Source: Microbacterium sp.
GTDB taxonomy: Bacteria > Actinomycetota > Actinomycetes > Actinomycetales > Microbacteriaceae
Assembly: GCF_017305435.1 (NCBI RefSeq)
Contig: NZ_JAFKIP010000005.1
Coordinates: 310,001-374,000 of the forward strand
Length of the DNA stretch: 64,000 bases
Direction: 5' to 3'
Shown here: piece after piece, positions 31,467 to 45,290 of the stretch
How the letters are laid out: every line of letters starts with the position of its first letter
Position numbering within the stretch: the stretch's first letter is position 1
Program-made: the position numbers and the translations under genes
Notes under the pieces: generated by a model
Told to the model about the DNA's origin: nothing
Seen by the model: only the letters and a program-made list of their open reading frames with translations
Databases searched by the model: none

Positions 31467-31954
31467 TCCCGCGGGGTCATGGCGGCGAGACGCGTCGCCG
31501 GGGTGATCTCCCGGCGGGTCCAGACGAAGAGATAGCGCTCGTCGAACGAGGGGGAGCATCGCGCGCAGGACGTCGCCCGCGCCGCCGTGCGGTGCCGGTA
31601 GGCGACGTGTCCGGCGGGGCACACCCCCACCCAGGGGGCGAGTTCGGTCGCGGTCTCGCCGTGGTGGGTGACGCCGCCCGTGTAGCCGAGCGTGTGCGCC
31701 GTGCGCTTCCACGCCGCGCCGTGCGCCGCCCGTGCCCCCGCGAGCGCGTGCGCGACCTCGTGCAGCAGCGTCTGGCGGTTGGTCTCGTCGTCGTAGCGGG
31801 CCGCGAGGTACCGCGAGACCGTGATGCGTTTCCGCGCGTAGTCGCACGCCCCGGCCCGGCGTTTCGCGTTGTCGAACGCGAACGACCACGAGGCATCCAG
31901 GTGCGTCGCCAGGAGCGCTTCGGCGACGCGACGCACGTCGTTCAGGTCAGACAT
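31454..31954 (-). CDS. SprT-like zinc-metalloprotease-fold protein
   Basis: 166 residues. HEVAH at 65-69 with a helix before it (NRQTLLHEVAHALAG) and a further His (GAAW...HTLGY) form the SprT/Spartan-like zincin site. A Cys pair (VCPAGH ... SCARC) at the C-terminus resembles the zinc ribbon of SprT. Human Spartan cleaves DNA-protein crosslinks; the bacterial SprT role is not settled. The ATG at 31954 overlaps by 8 nt (ATGTCTGA) the end of a nine-codon open frame that itself has leaderless promoter geometry, suggesting re-initiation. Overlaps the convergent gene's end by 13 bp. Confidence 0.82.
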   Translation of the reverse strand: MSDLNDVRRVAEALLATHLDASWSFAFDNAKRRAGACDYARKRITVSRYLAARYDDETNRQTLLHEVAHALAGARAAHGAAWKRTAHTLGYTGGVTHHGETATELAPWVGVCPAGHVAYRHRTAARATSCARCSPSFDERYLFVWTRREITPATRLAAMTPRDQPA

Positions 31955-31973
31955 CGATCAGCCGTTCGGTCAT
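31947..31973 (-). CDS. Possible leaderless 8-residue leader ORF (MTERLIDV) upstream of the SprT-like gene
   Basis: On the minus strand TACATT is followed by six bases (TCCTGC) and an ATG, the same spacing seen at fourteen other starts of the window. The frame reads M-T-E-R-L-I-D-V and stops at a TGA that overlaps the SprT-like start (ATGTCTGA). A leaderless message would therefore translate this peptide first and reach the protease gene by re-initiation. It could instead be a coincidence, with a true leadered start at 31954; no clear Shine-Dalgarno precedes that ATG. Confidence 0.35.
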   Translation of the reverse strand: MTERLIDV

Positions 31974-32019
31974 GCAGGAAATGTAGAACAAACCTACGAC
32001 ACCGTCTGCCGGGAGCGGG

Positions 32020-32547
32020 TCAGCTCGCGACCTGCGCCCCGGCGCGGCGCCGCTCGGCGGCGTCGATCGCGGCGAGCGTCGACTCGAGCTGTTCCTCCGG
32101 AGCGCCGGCCTCCTGGCGCAGGAACAGCGCGCGCTTGAAGTCCGCGCGGGCGTTCACGAAGTCGCCCGCGTCGTAGAACACCTTGCCGCGGTGCTGGTAC
32201 GCGAACGCCGCGAGCGCCGACCAGCCCTGACCCTCGGCCTCCTCGCCGCACGTCGTGAGCTCCTGGATCGCCGCGGCGTACGCCTCGCGCGCCTGCAGGA
32301 CGGTCGCGTGCAGCACACGGGCCCGCAGCAGGTCCTTCCGCGGGCCGCCCATGCGCGCGACGCGCACCGACTGCTCCGAGACGGTCAGGGCCTCGTCGAG
32401 CTCGCCCGTGACCTTCCGCAGCCACACCCGCTCCAGCAGCGCGGGGAGCGAGCGCTGGTCGCCGAGCTCGTCGAGCCGTGCCCGGCACTGCGAGACGTCG
32501 ACGATCTCACGCAGGGTGTGCGGGTCGTATCCCTGGATGTAGCTCAC
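32020..32547 (-). CDS. TPR-like helical repeat protein of unknown function
   Basis: 175 residues, entirely helical. Repeating 34-residue-like units are visible from about residue 55: ELDEALTVSEQSVRVARMG, AYAAAIQELTTCGEEAEGQGW, SALAAFAYQHRGKVFYDAGDFVNARADFKRALFLRQEAG. The last is a clean TPR (W/Y-x-x-G ... A-x-A-x-x-x-F-x-x-A). Such proteins are adaptor scaffolds. The start is placed at GTG 32547 because a strong AAGGAGG lies six bases upstream; the ATG two codons earlier would directly abut the AAGGAGG. It follows the spermidine-synthase-like gene by 111 bp on the same strand. Confidence 0.7.
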   Translation of the reverse strand: MSYIQGYDPHTLREIVDVSQCRARLDELGDQRSLPALLERVWLRKVTGELDEALTVSEQSVRVARMGGPRKDLLRARVLHATVLQAREAYAAAIQELTTCGEEAEGQGWSALAAFAYQHRGKVFYDAGDFVNARADFKRALFLRQEAGAPEEQLESTLAAIDAAERRRAGAQVAS

Positions 32548-32658
32548 CGGCATCCTCCTTCGCGCGCGGACGGTGCGGCCTCCAGTCTCACCCGGCCGTC
32601 CGGGCATCGGCCGAGCCCGGACGGCGCGCCGCCCGAACGGTCGCCGTCGCGGCGGTAC

Positions 32659-33519
32659 TCAGCGTTCGAAGAGCGTCGCCGAGGGCTTCGGGGATGCCGT
32701 CGCGTCGGCATCCGTCACGACCGTCGCGCTGCGCACGAACTCGTCGAGCTCGCGCCCCTCGGCGACCTTCGCGGGGTGCGGACCGGCCGCCATGAGACGC
32801 GGCAGCCACGCCGTCGGCAGCGGACTCATGGATGCCGCGATGACGAGGTTCCCGAAGCGGCGACCCTTCAGGGTCTGCACCTCGGCGAGCACGATCGCCT
32901 GCGGCAGGACGGCGCGCACCGTCGCGACCTGACGTCGCGCGAACGCGAGCCCCGCGCCGTCGGCGACGTTGACGAGCAGCACGCCCTCCGGCGCGAGGAG
33001 CCCCGCGAGCACGCGGTAGTACTCGACCGTCGTGAGGTGCGCCGGCGTCTGCGCCCCCGCGAACACATCCGACACGACGAGATCGGCCGCGCCGGAGAGG
33101 CCCGCGGGCAGCTTCGCCGCGACGGCGCGCGCGTCGCCGATCCGCACCCGCACCTGGGCGCCGCGCACCAGCGTCAGACGCGCCCGGACGAGGTCGACGA
33201 GCGGCTGCTCCAGCTCGATCACCTGCTGGCGCGAGCCCGGGCGCGTGTGCTCGACGTAGCGGGGGAGCGTCAGCGCCCCGCCGCCGAGGTGGATCGCGGT
33301 GAGGGGCTGGCGCGGCATCCGGAGCAGGTCGATCACGGCGCCCATCCGCGCGATGTACTCGAAGTGCAGGTGGGCCGGGTCGTCGAGGTCGACGTGCGAC
33401 TGCGGCGTCCCGTCGACCTCGAGCTCCCACCCGCCGGCGAAGCGGCTCGGCACGACGCGCGCGAGCGATCCGTCCGATAGGCGCACCTGCTCGGGTTCCT
33501 CGACGTGTGCGCGGGCCAT
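32659..33519 (-). CDS. Spermidine-synthase-like (SpeE-fold) methyltransferase-like protein
   Basis: 286 residues. Rossmann-fold class I methyltransferase core of the SpeE type: AIHLGGGALTLPRYVEHTRPG (cofactor loop), VIELEQPLVDLVR (acidic end of strand 2), RIGDARAV, and DLVVSDVFAGAQTPAHLTTVEYY. The aminopropyl-acceptor Asp/Tyr set of true spermidine synthases is not evident, so it may be one of the many actinobacterial SpeE-like proteins of unknown reaction. It is leaderless: TACCGT lies 6 nt before the ATG on the minus strand (33526-33531). It is divergent from rpoB and 80 bp from the rpoB promoter. Confidence 0.8.
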   Translation of the reverse strand: MARAHVEEPEQVRLSDGSLARVVPSRFAGGWELEVDGTPQSHVDLDDPAHLHFEYIARMGAVIDLLRMPRQPLTAIHLGGGALTLPRYVEHTRPGSRQQVIELEQPLVDLVRARLTLVRGAQVRVRIGDARAVAAKLPAGLSGAADLVVSDVFAGAQTPAHLTTVEYYRVLAGLLAPEGVLLVNVADGAGLAFARRQVATVRAVLPQAIVLAEVQTLKGRRFGNLVIAASMSPLPTAWLPRLMAAGPHPAKVAEGRELDEFVRSATVVTDADATASPKPSATLFER

Positions 33520-33598
33520 GCCTCCACGGTAGCGGGCCGCGCCCCCGCACGCCGCGCGGGGTTATACCGCAGCAGCCGAAACTCGTCAAGGATTCGGC

Positions 33599-33627
33599 TT
33601 GCCATGGCGCGTCGCCGAGGCTATAGT
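33599..33627 (+). promoter_or_regulatory. rpoB promoter
   Basis: TTGCCA, 17-bp spacer, TATAGT: the best sigma-A-type promoter in the window. The leader up to the TTG start is about 155 nt and includes a hairpin (CCGCCTC TCCTAG GAGGCGG) near 33694-33713. Confidence 0.75.
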
Positions 33628-33789
33628 GGGTAGTTGCGCTCCCTTCCCCCATGCCCTCATATGGTGGTCGGCGTGCGTCTGCAGATACCCCGCCTCTCCT
33701 AGGAGGCGGCGCGTGGCAGGCGTGGGAACGGAGCACTCCACCTGACGACAAGGAAACCAGCCCCGCCCGGGCTCATGGAGGTCATCCCC

Positions 33790-37290
<3,501 letters not shown>

Positions 37291-37296
37291 CCAAGG

Positions 37297-37348
37297 TCTC
37301 GATACTCCCGCGGGATGCGTCCCGCATCCCGCGGGAACTCGACCAGCG
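37297..37348. repeat. TCTCGATAC palindromic element between rpoB and rpoC
   Basis: Family ends TCTCGATAC and ACTCGACCAGCG enclose a perfect 13-bp stem TCCCGCGGGATGC / GCATCCCGCGGGA with a 5-nt loop. It could act as partial terminator or mRNA processing site within the operon. Confidence 0.8.
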
Positions 37349-37394
37349 TCACGAACCACCGATTTTGAGAAGTTTCTGAGACACAGGAGAACCA

Positions 37395-41267
<3,873 letters not shown>

Positions 41268-41291
41268 GTCGAGGCGTCTTCCGGCGCTGAG

Positions 41292-41323
41292 AGGGCGGTC
41301 CCGCGTTGCGGGGCCGCCCTTTC
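41292..41323 (+). terminator. Rho-independent terminator of rpoBC
   Basis: AGGGCGGTCCCGC / GCGGGGCCGCCCT stem with one G-U pair, 3-nt loop, followed by TTTCG. It lies 24 nt after the rpoC stop. Confidence 0.85.
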
Positions 41324-41335
41324 GCGTCGGCGCCC

Positions 41336-41341
41336 TACGCT
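41336..41341 (+). promoter_or_regulatory. -10 box TACGCT, leaderless start of the small exported gene
   Basis: TACGCT, GAAGGC, ATG at 41348. It lies immediately after the rpoC terminator. Confidence 0.55.
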
Positions 41342-41347
41342 GAAGGC

Positions 41348-41950
41348 ATGGCCAAGGTCGGCGGCAGGAACGCCGCGTTCGCGTGGATCGTGGGGCTCGT
41401 CTGCCTCGGGGTCGTCGGCGTGCTCGGGTTCCTCGCGCTGCCGCTGATCCCGGCATCCGTCGCCTGGGTGGGAGACACGGTGAATCGGCCCACGAGCCCG
41501 CCCGACGCGGGGGACACCGGGGTGGATGCCGCGACGGGCGTCCCCACGGAGTGTGCCGGCCTCTACGACTCGGCCCTCTGGGCGACGATGCGCTTCACGT
41601 CCGGCGCGGTGCTGACCCCCTCAGTGGACGCCCCCGTCTCGACCGCGACGTCGCTCGTCGCGGCGCTGCAGCCGCAGGTGAGGTTCACGTGCGCGTGGCA
41701 CGCCGACGCGGGGACGGTGTCCACGACCCTCGCCGCCGTCCCGACGGATGCCGGGGCGATCGCCGCGGCCGCGCTCCCCGGTGCGGGTTTCGAGTGCGAG
41801 ACCGACGGCGACCGCACGCGGTGCACCCGCACCGACGGCGACCTCACCGAGACGATCGAGGCCGGGGGAGGGCTGTGGCTGTCGACGAGCGAGCAGGCGT
41901 GGCATCCCGCCGAGTACGTCCGCCGCACCGGGGACCGGGTCTGGGGCTGA
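41348..41950 (+). CDS. Membrane-anchored exported protein with four-cysteine domain, unknown
   Basis: 200 residues. An N-terminal signal-anchor (about 10-33) leads to an extracytoplasmic domain. It has four conserved-looking cysteines at 69, 115, 150 and 159 in the frame CAGLYDSALWAT, FTCAWHAD, FECETDGDRTRC. The convergent neighbour has the same pattern with near-equal spacing, so these are probably two paralogues or partners with two disulfides. I do not recognise a named family (distant similarity to DUF3558-type lipoproteins is possible). Leaderless start. Confidence 0.7.
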   Translation: MAKVGGRNAAFAWIVGLVCLGVVGVLGFLALPLIPASVAWVGDTVNRPTSPPDAGDTGVDAATGVPTECAGLYDSALWATMRFTSGAVLTPSVDAPVSTATSLVAALQPQVRFTCAWHADAGTVSTTLAAVPTDAGAIAAAALPGAGFECETDGDRTRCTRTDGDLTETIEAGGGLWLSTSEQAWHPAEYVRRTGDRVWG

Positions 41951-41983
41951 GTCCGGCGCGCGGGGGCCTGCACACGGGAGGTG

Positions 41984-42034
41984 ATCTGCGTTCGGGAGGA
42001 CTCCTGACGCGTATCAGCCCTCCCGAACGCAGAT
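41984..42034. repeat. Hyphenated inverted repeat between convergent genes
   Basis: 16-bp perfect arms ATCTGCGTTCGGGAGG (41984-41999) and complement (42019-42034), 19-nt spacer. A third partial copy, CCTCCCGAA, follows at 42037. Possible two-way terminator. Confidence 0.75.
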
Positions 42035-42055
42035 GTCCTCCCGAATGACGAGGGG

Positions 42056-42700
42056 CTACGGCGTCGTGCTGGGCGTGGGCTTCGGCGTGCGCCCGCCCGC
42101 GGGCCAGAGCGCCGCGATCACGGCGGCGGTGTAGCCGGTCGGCGCGAGGTTGGAGTACTGCGTGTCGACGATCACGCCGTCGCGCCAGAACAGGGTGCGG
42201 CCGTCTTCGACGGGCAGGTTCGGGTCGGTCCAGGTCTTCTCGCAGCGGATGCCGCCCTGCGGCTCGTAACAGGTGAAGCCATCCTCGCCGAGGGCGTACA
42301 GCTCGTCACGCGCCTCTCGCTCGGGGGAGTAGCCGATCACCGTGACGAGCCGCGTCGTCGCCGCTCCCGGCTCCCCCCAGACACACACGCGGGCGCTGTC
42401 CTCACGGATCCCGCCGCCCATCCCCGGCGCATTGAGCGGCACGCCGTCGAGCTGGGCGAGCACGTCGGCATCCAGCAGGTCGCGGCACCCCTGCGGCAGA
42501 TCGGCGGGGAGGGGAGTCGTCGAGACCGATGCGCCCATGGGGAACGGCGTGATCGAGGCCGACGGTGTCGGGCGGGCGGATGCCGCGCCGGTGGCGCCTC
42601 CCGTCGGCGTCGGCGACGGCTCGGCGACGCACGCGGCGAGAGTGAGCGCGAGCGCGGCGACGCCGACCAGCGCGGTCGCGGTGCGAGTCGAGCGGGCCAT
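42056..42700 (-). CDS. Lipoprotein with four-cysteine domain, unknown
   Basis: 214 residues. Lipoprotein signal peptide with lipobox LAAC (Cys24), a Pro/Thr/Ser-rich tether (25-68), then a globular domain with cysteines 72, 106, 144 and 153 in CRDLLDADVLAQL, RVCVWGEPG, FTCYEPQGGIRC. The order and the last spacing (9 residues) equal those of the convergent gene at 41348. No family recognised. Leaderless: TATCGT lies 6 nt before the ATG, and the seven-copy 15-bp repeat begins inside that -10 box. Exposed on the outer membrane face. Confidence 0.7.
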   Translation of the reverse strand: MARSTRTATALVGVAALALTLAACVAEPSPTPTGGATGAASARPTPSASITPFPMGASVSTTPLPADLPQGCRDLLDADVLAQLDGVPLNAPGMGGGIREDSARVCVWGEPGAATTRLVTVIGYSPEREARDELYALGEDGFTCYEPQGGIRCEKTWTDPNLPVEDGRTLFWRDGVIVDTQYSNLAPTGYTAAVIAALWPAGGRTPKPTPSTTP

Positions 42701-42706
42701 GCCTCC

Positions 42707-42712
42707 ACGATA
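42707..42712 (-). promoter_or_regulatory. -10 box TATCGT of the lipoprotein gene, at edge of tandem repeats
   Basis: TATCGT, GGAGGC, ATG at 42700 on the minus strand. Upstream of it the 15-bp repeats carry TATCGC at the same relative place, so each unit is a weak copy of this -10. Confidence 0.5.
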
Positions 42713-42813
42713 GGCGGTGAGGCGATAGGCGGTGAGGCGATAGGCGGTGAGGCGATAGGCGGTGAGGCGATAGGCGGTGAGGCGATAGGCGGTGAGGCGA
42801 TAGGCGGTGAGGA
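42709..42813. repeat. Minisatellite: seven 15-bp units in a divergent promoter region
   Basis: The unit GATAGGCGGTGAGGC occurs seven times head to tail without a base change, except the last base. It occupies the place of the -35 region of the leftward lipoprotein gene, about 100 bp before the rightward gene at 42917. Confidence 0.97.
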
Positions 42814-42869
42814 TCGGGCGGGTGCGCGGAAACCCGGCGAGGCTTCGCGGCGTGGCGCGCCGCGGGCGC

Positions 42870-42875
42870 TACTCT
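42870..42875 (+). promoter_or_regulatory. -10 box TACTCT of the membrane protein gene at 42917
   Basis: Here the start codon is 41 nt away and preceded by GAGGAG, so this message has a leader. Confidence 0.35.
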
Positions 42876-42916
42876 CGCTGTGCGGCGGCGCGCGCCCCCG
42901 CGTGAGGAGCAACGCC

Positions 42917-43888
42917 ATGAGCGACCACAAGTACGGCGAGCCGGTGCCGGAGACGACCGACGGCATCGCCGGCGACAGTGCGACGTCGGCCGACGAGGCG
43001 GTCGCGCGCGCTCACGAGGGTCTCGCCGATGCCGATGCCGAGGCCGCGTCCCGTGAGGCGAGCGCGCACGAGCCGGCGGGGGAGCCGGTCGCCGGCGAGC
43101 CCGTTGCGGCACCCGCCGTCACGCCCTCCGAGCCGACGGCCGCGACGGTCGTCGCCGAGCCGGTCGCGCCCACGCACGGCAGCCTCTACGCGGACGACCC
43201 GGTCGACGAGGCGTACGTCCCGGGCGCGTACTCGACGCCCTCCGACGCGCGCGCGGACGCTCCCACCGAGGTCGTCGCGCCGGCGGTCGTCGCCCCGGTC
43301 GCGCCCGTCGCCCCCGCGCCGCAGCCGATCTTCGTCCAGGCGCCCGAGGCGCCGCGCCCGCGGGGCAACCGCGGAGCAGCCGGTCTCATCGGCCTCCTCG
43401 CGGCCGTCGCCTTCGGCATCCTCTACCTCGCCGCCGCGCTCGGCCTCGGCGCCCTCGACGGAAGCGTCACGTCGTCGAACGTCGGCACCGAGGCGACCTC
43501 GGCGCTGACCTCGTGGTGGTTCTGGGTCCCCGTCGTCGTCTTCTACCTCGCCTTCTGGCTGCTCGGGTCCATCATCAACCGCGGGCGCTGGGGGCACTGG
43601 GTGGTCTTCGGCCTGCTCGTGGGCGCGGCATCCTACGGTGGCCACCTGCTCGGCCAGCTCTTCCAGGCGCCGTTCTGGCAGCTGACGGCGCGGGAGGGCC
43701 AGGAGGTCGTCCAGGGCCAGCTGCTCGCTCCCCTCGCGATCGTCGCGTTCGTCGTCGGACGCGAGCTCACGATCTGGTTCGGGGCGTGGGTGGCCGCGCG
43801 CGGACGCCGCATGAGCGAGCTCAACCGCGAGGCGCAGCGCGAGTACGAGCGCACACTCGAAGCGGGTCCGCGGATCCAGCAGGGCTGA
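42917..43888 (+). CDS. Membrane protein with long Ala/Pro/Glu-rich head, unknown
   Basis: 323 residues. Residues 1-145 are low complexity (Ala, Pro, Glu, Val; blocks such as AGEPVAGEPVAAPAV and APVAPVAPAP) and probably disordered cytoplasmic tail. Four hydrophobic segments follow (AAGLIGLLAAVAFGILYLAA, WWFWVPVVVFYLAFWLLG, WGHWVVFGLLVGAASYGGHL, LLAPLAIVAFVVGRELTIWFG), then a charged C-terminal helix (RRMSELNREAQREYERTLE). No family recognised. A GAGGAG site precedes the ATG. The next gene starts 17 bp after its stop, so they are likely co-transcribed. Confidence 0.75.
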   Translation: MSDHKYGEPVPETTDGIAGDSATSADEAVARAHEGLADADAEAASREASAHEPAGEPVAGEPVAAPAVTPSEPTAATVVAEPVAPTHGSLYADDPVDEAYVPGAYSTPSDARADAPTEVVAPAVVAPVAPVAPAPQPIFVQAPEAPRPRGNRGAAGLIGLLAAVAFGILYLAAALGLGALDGSVTSSNVGTEATSALTSWWFWVPVVVFYLAFWLLGSIINRGRWGHWVVFGLLVGAASYGGHLLGQLFQAPFWQLTAREGQEVVQGQLLAPLAIVAFVVGRELTIWFGAWVAARGRRMSELNREAQREYERTLEAGPRIQQG

Positions 43889-43905
43889 ACCGTGGCCGCC
43901 GGCCG

Positions 43906-44394
43906 ATGAGCGCCCCGGGTGACCCCGGCGGCCCGCACGGCGGCGTCTCCGCGCCGGTCGCCGTCCTGTTCGCGACGGTGGGCTTCTTCGCGCTGCTGGT
44001 GGCGGGCTTCGGACTCCTGAGCCTCGGGGCGGATGCCGAGGTGCTGCCCGTCACAGGACTCGGTCAGGCACCCGGTGCCGTCGGCACCGCCGCCGCGGTC
44101 ATCGCGTTCGCGGCGGGCGCGGCGATGCTCGTGCGCCCGCCGCGGCCCGCGTACCGGGGCGTGTGGCTCGTCGCCGTCGGGTGCTTCCTCGCGTACCTCG
44201 CCGGGGTGCTCATCGGGGCCGCCCTGGCGGGCGTCGACCTCGCGCGCGCGATCGCCGCGGTCGGCGGGTTCGCGACGTCGTGGTTCGCCGTGCTCCTGGC
44301 ATCCATCGCCCTCGCCTCGGCATGGGCCGCGGTCGCGCTCGTGCGGACGCGCGCGGGCCGCCCGCGCTGGCCGTGGGAGCGCCAGGACGACTGA
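43906..44394 (+). CDS. Small four-helix membrane protein, unknown
   Basis: 162 residues with four membrane helices (VAVLFATVGFFALLVAGFGLLSLG, GTAAAVIAFAAGAAMLV, WLVAVGCFLAYLAGVLIGAAL, WFAVLLASIALASAWAAVALV) and a basic C-terminus ending RPRWPWERQDD. The start ATG 43906 has no strong ribosome site; translational coupling to the upstream gene 17 bp away is plausible. No recognised domain. Confidence 0.65.
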   Translation: MSAPGDPGGPHGGVSAPVAVLFATVGFFALLVAGFGLLSLGADAEVLPVTGLGQAPGAVGTAAAVIAFAAGAAMLVRPPRPAYRGVWLVAVGCFLAYLAGVLIGAALAGVDLARAIAAVGGFATSWFAVLLASIALASAWAAVALVRTRAGRPRWPWERQDD

Positions 44395-44476
44395 CGCTGG
44401 GTCGCCCCCGACCTCCGCGCCGGCCGGTCGGCGCGCGGGAATCGTCGATGTCCGGGCGAACGGGCCCGCGACCCGC

Positions 44477-44482
44477 GACAAT
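44477..44482 (+). promoter_or_regulatory. -10-like GACAAT before the gene at 44490
   Basis: GACAAT, GGATGCC, GTG. The same string GGATGCC-GTG follows the -10-like hexamer of the YitT gene. Confidence 0.4.
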
Positions 44483-44489
44483 GGATGCC

Positions 44490-45185
44490 GTGGAGCGGTC
44501 GATCGAGACCCAGGTCAGCCAGGCGGTGGATGCCTGGCTGCGCTGGCTGCCCCGGTGGGAGCCCGCCACCCATCGCGGTCGCGTGGCCCCGTGCCGGCGG
44601 TGCATCGGGTCGCCGGTGCTCTCCGCCGCGGGTCTCGGCTCGGACGTCCCGCACGGCGTGCAGCACGGCCTGTCGACCCGCGTCAAGACGATCGTCGATC
44701 ACGCGGTCGCCGAGTACACGTCGCGCAATCTCCCTCTGCTGCAGACGGAGCTTGATCAGCAGGCCGCGCGCAACCGCGCCCGCAGCTATCGCCCCGCCGA
44801 GGGACTCGACCCGGAGTTCGACGGACTGCCGATGGACCCCGATCCCGTTCCCGGCGCCCCCTTCCTCTTCACGATCGGCGGACTCGCCGACGAGGTGGAT
44901 GCCGCGATCCCGGCCCTGCCGCCGCTCACCGAGGAGGCGAAGGCCGCCCTGCGGCAGGAAGTCGGGCTCGCCGACGACTACGCCAACATGGTGGGTCGCG
45001 AGGTCTGTGCGGTGCTGCTGCACCATCGCCTGCGGATCCAGGCGGCGGTCTCGCAGTACGTCGAGCCGCAGATCGCGGCGATGCTGGAAGAGCTGACCCG
45101 TTCGCTCGACGCCCCGTTCGACCAGAACCCCTTCGAATCGAACGGCGGCCCCCGGTCTGATCCGCCGGAACTGCCCGAGGCCTGA
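44490..45185 (+). CDS. Conserved-looking soluble protein upstream of the kinase operon, unknown
   Basis: 231 residues, no signal peptide or membrane helix. Helical, with a Cys-x-x-Cys pair near residue 35 (APCRRCIGSPV) that could bind a metal, a middle Pro-rich turn (LPMDPDPVPGAPF) and a C-terminal helical half (DDYANMVGREVCAVLLHHRLRIQAAVSQYVEPQIAAML). I do not recognise a family. Start chosen at GTG 44490 by the promoter pattern; ATG 44481 is the alternative. The kinase gene begins 106 bp downstream with its own promoter. Confidence 0.6.
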   Translation: MERSIETQVSQAVDAWLRWLPRWEPATHRGRVAPCRRCIGSPVLSAAGLGSDVPHGVQHGLSTRVKTIVDHAVAEYTSRNLPLLQTELDQQAARNRARSYRPAEGLDPEFDGLPMDPDPVPGAPFLFTIGGLADEVDAAIPALPPLTEEAKAALRQEVGLADDYANMVGREVCAVLLHHRLRIQAAVSQYVEPQIAAMLEELTRSLDAPFDQNPFESNGGPRSDPPELPEA

Positions 45186-45239
45186 CGGCGCGGACCCCTG
45201 ACAGAGCGGCGGCCGGACGGCGGCACGCTCCCGTTTTGT

Positions 45240-45245
45240 TAGCAT
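45240..45245 (+). promoter_or_regulatory. -10 box TAGCAT of the kinase/Ig/MoxR operon
   Basis: TAGCAT within the A/T-rich TTTTGTTAGCATTA. It gives a leader of about 40 nt with a purine-rich GCGAAGGGG before the ATG at 45291. No clear -35. Confidence 0.45.
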
Positions 45246-45290
45246 TACCGGGTCTTCGAAGAGGCCGGGGACCAGGAGCGAAGGGGTGCC

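Noticed and set aside
42709..42813. Possible CRISPR array
   Set aside because: Units are directly adjacent with no spacers and only 15 bp long, and no cas gene is nearby.
42402..43112. Repeating peptide HRLSP on the minus strand
   Set aside because: It is just the 15-bp minisatellite read in one frame, runs through the divergent promoter region and overlaps two better genes.
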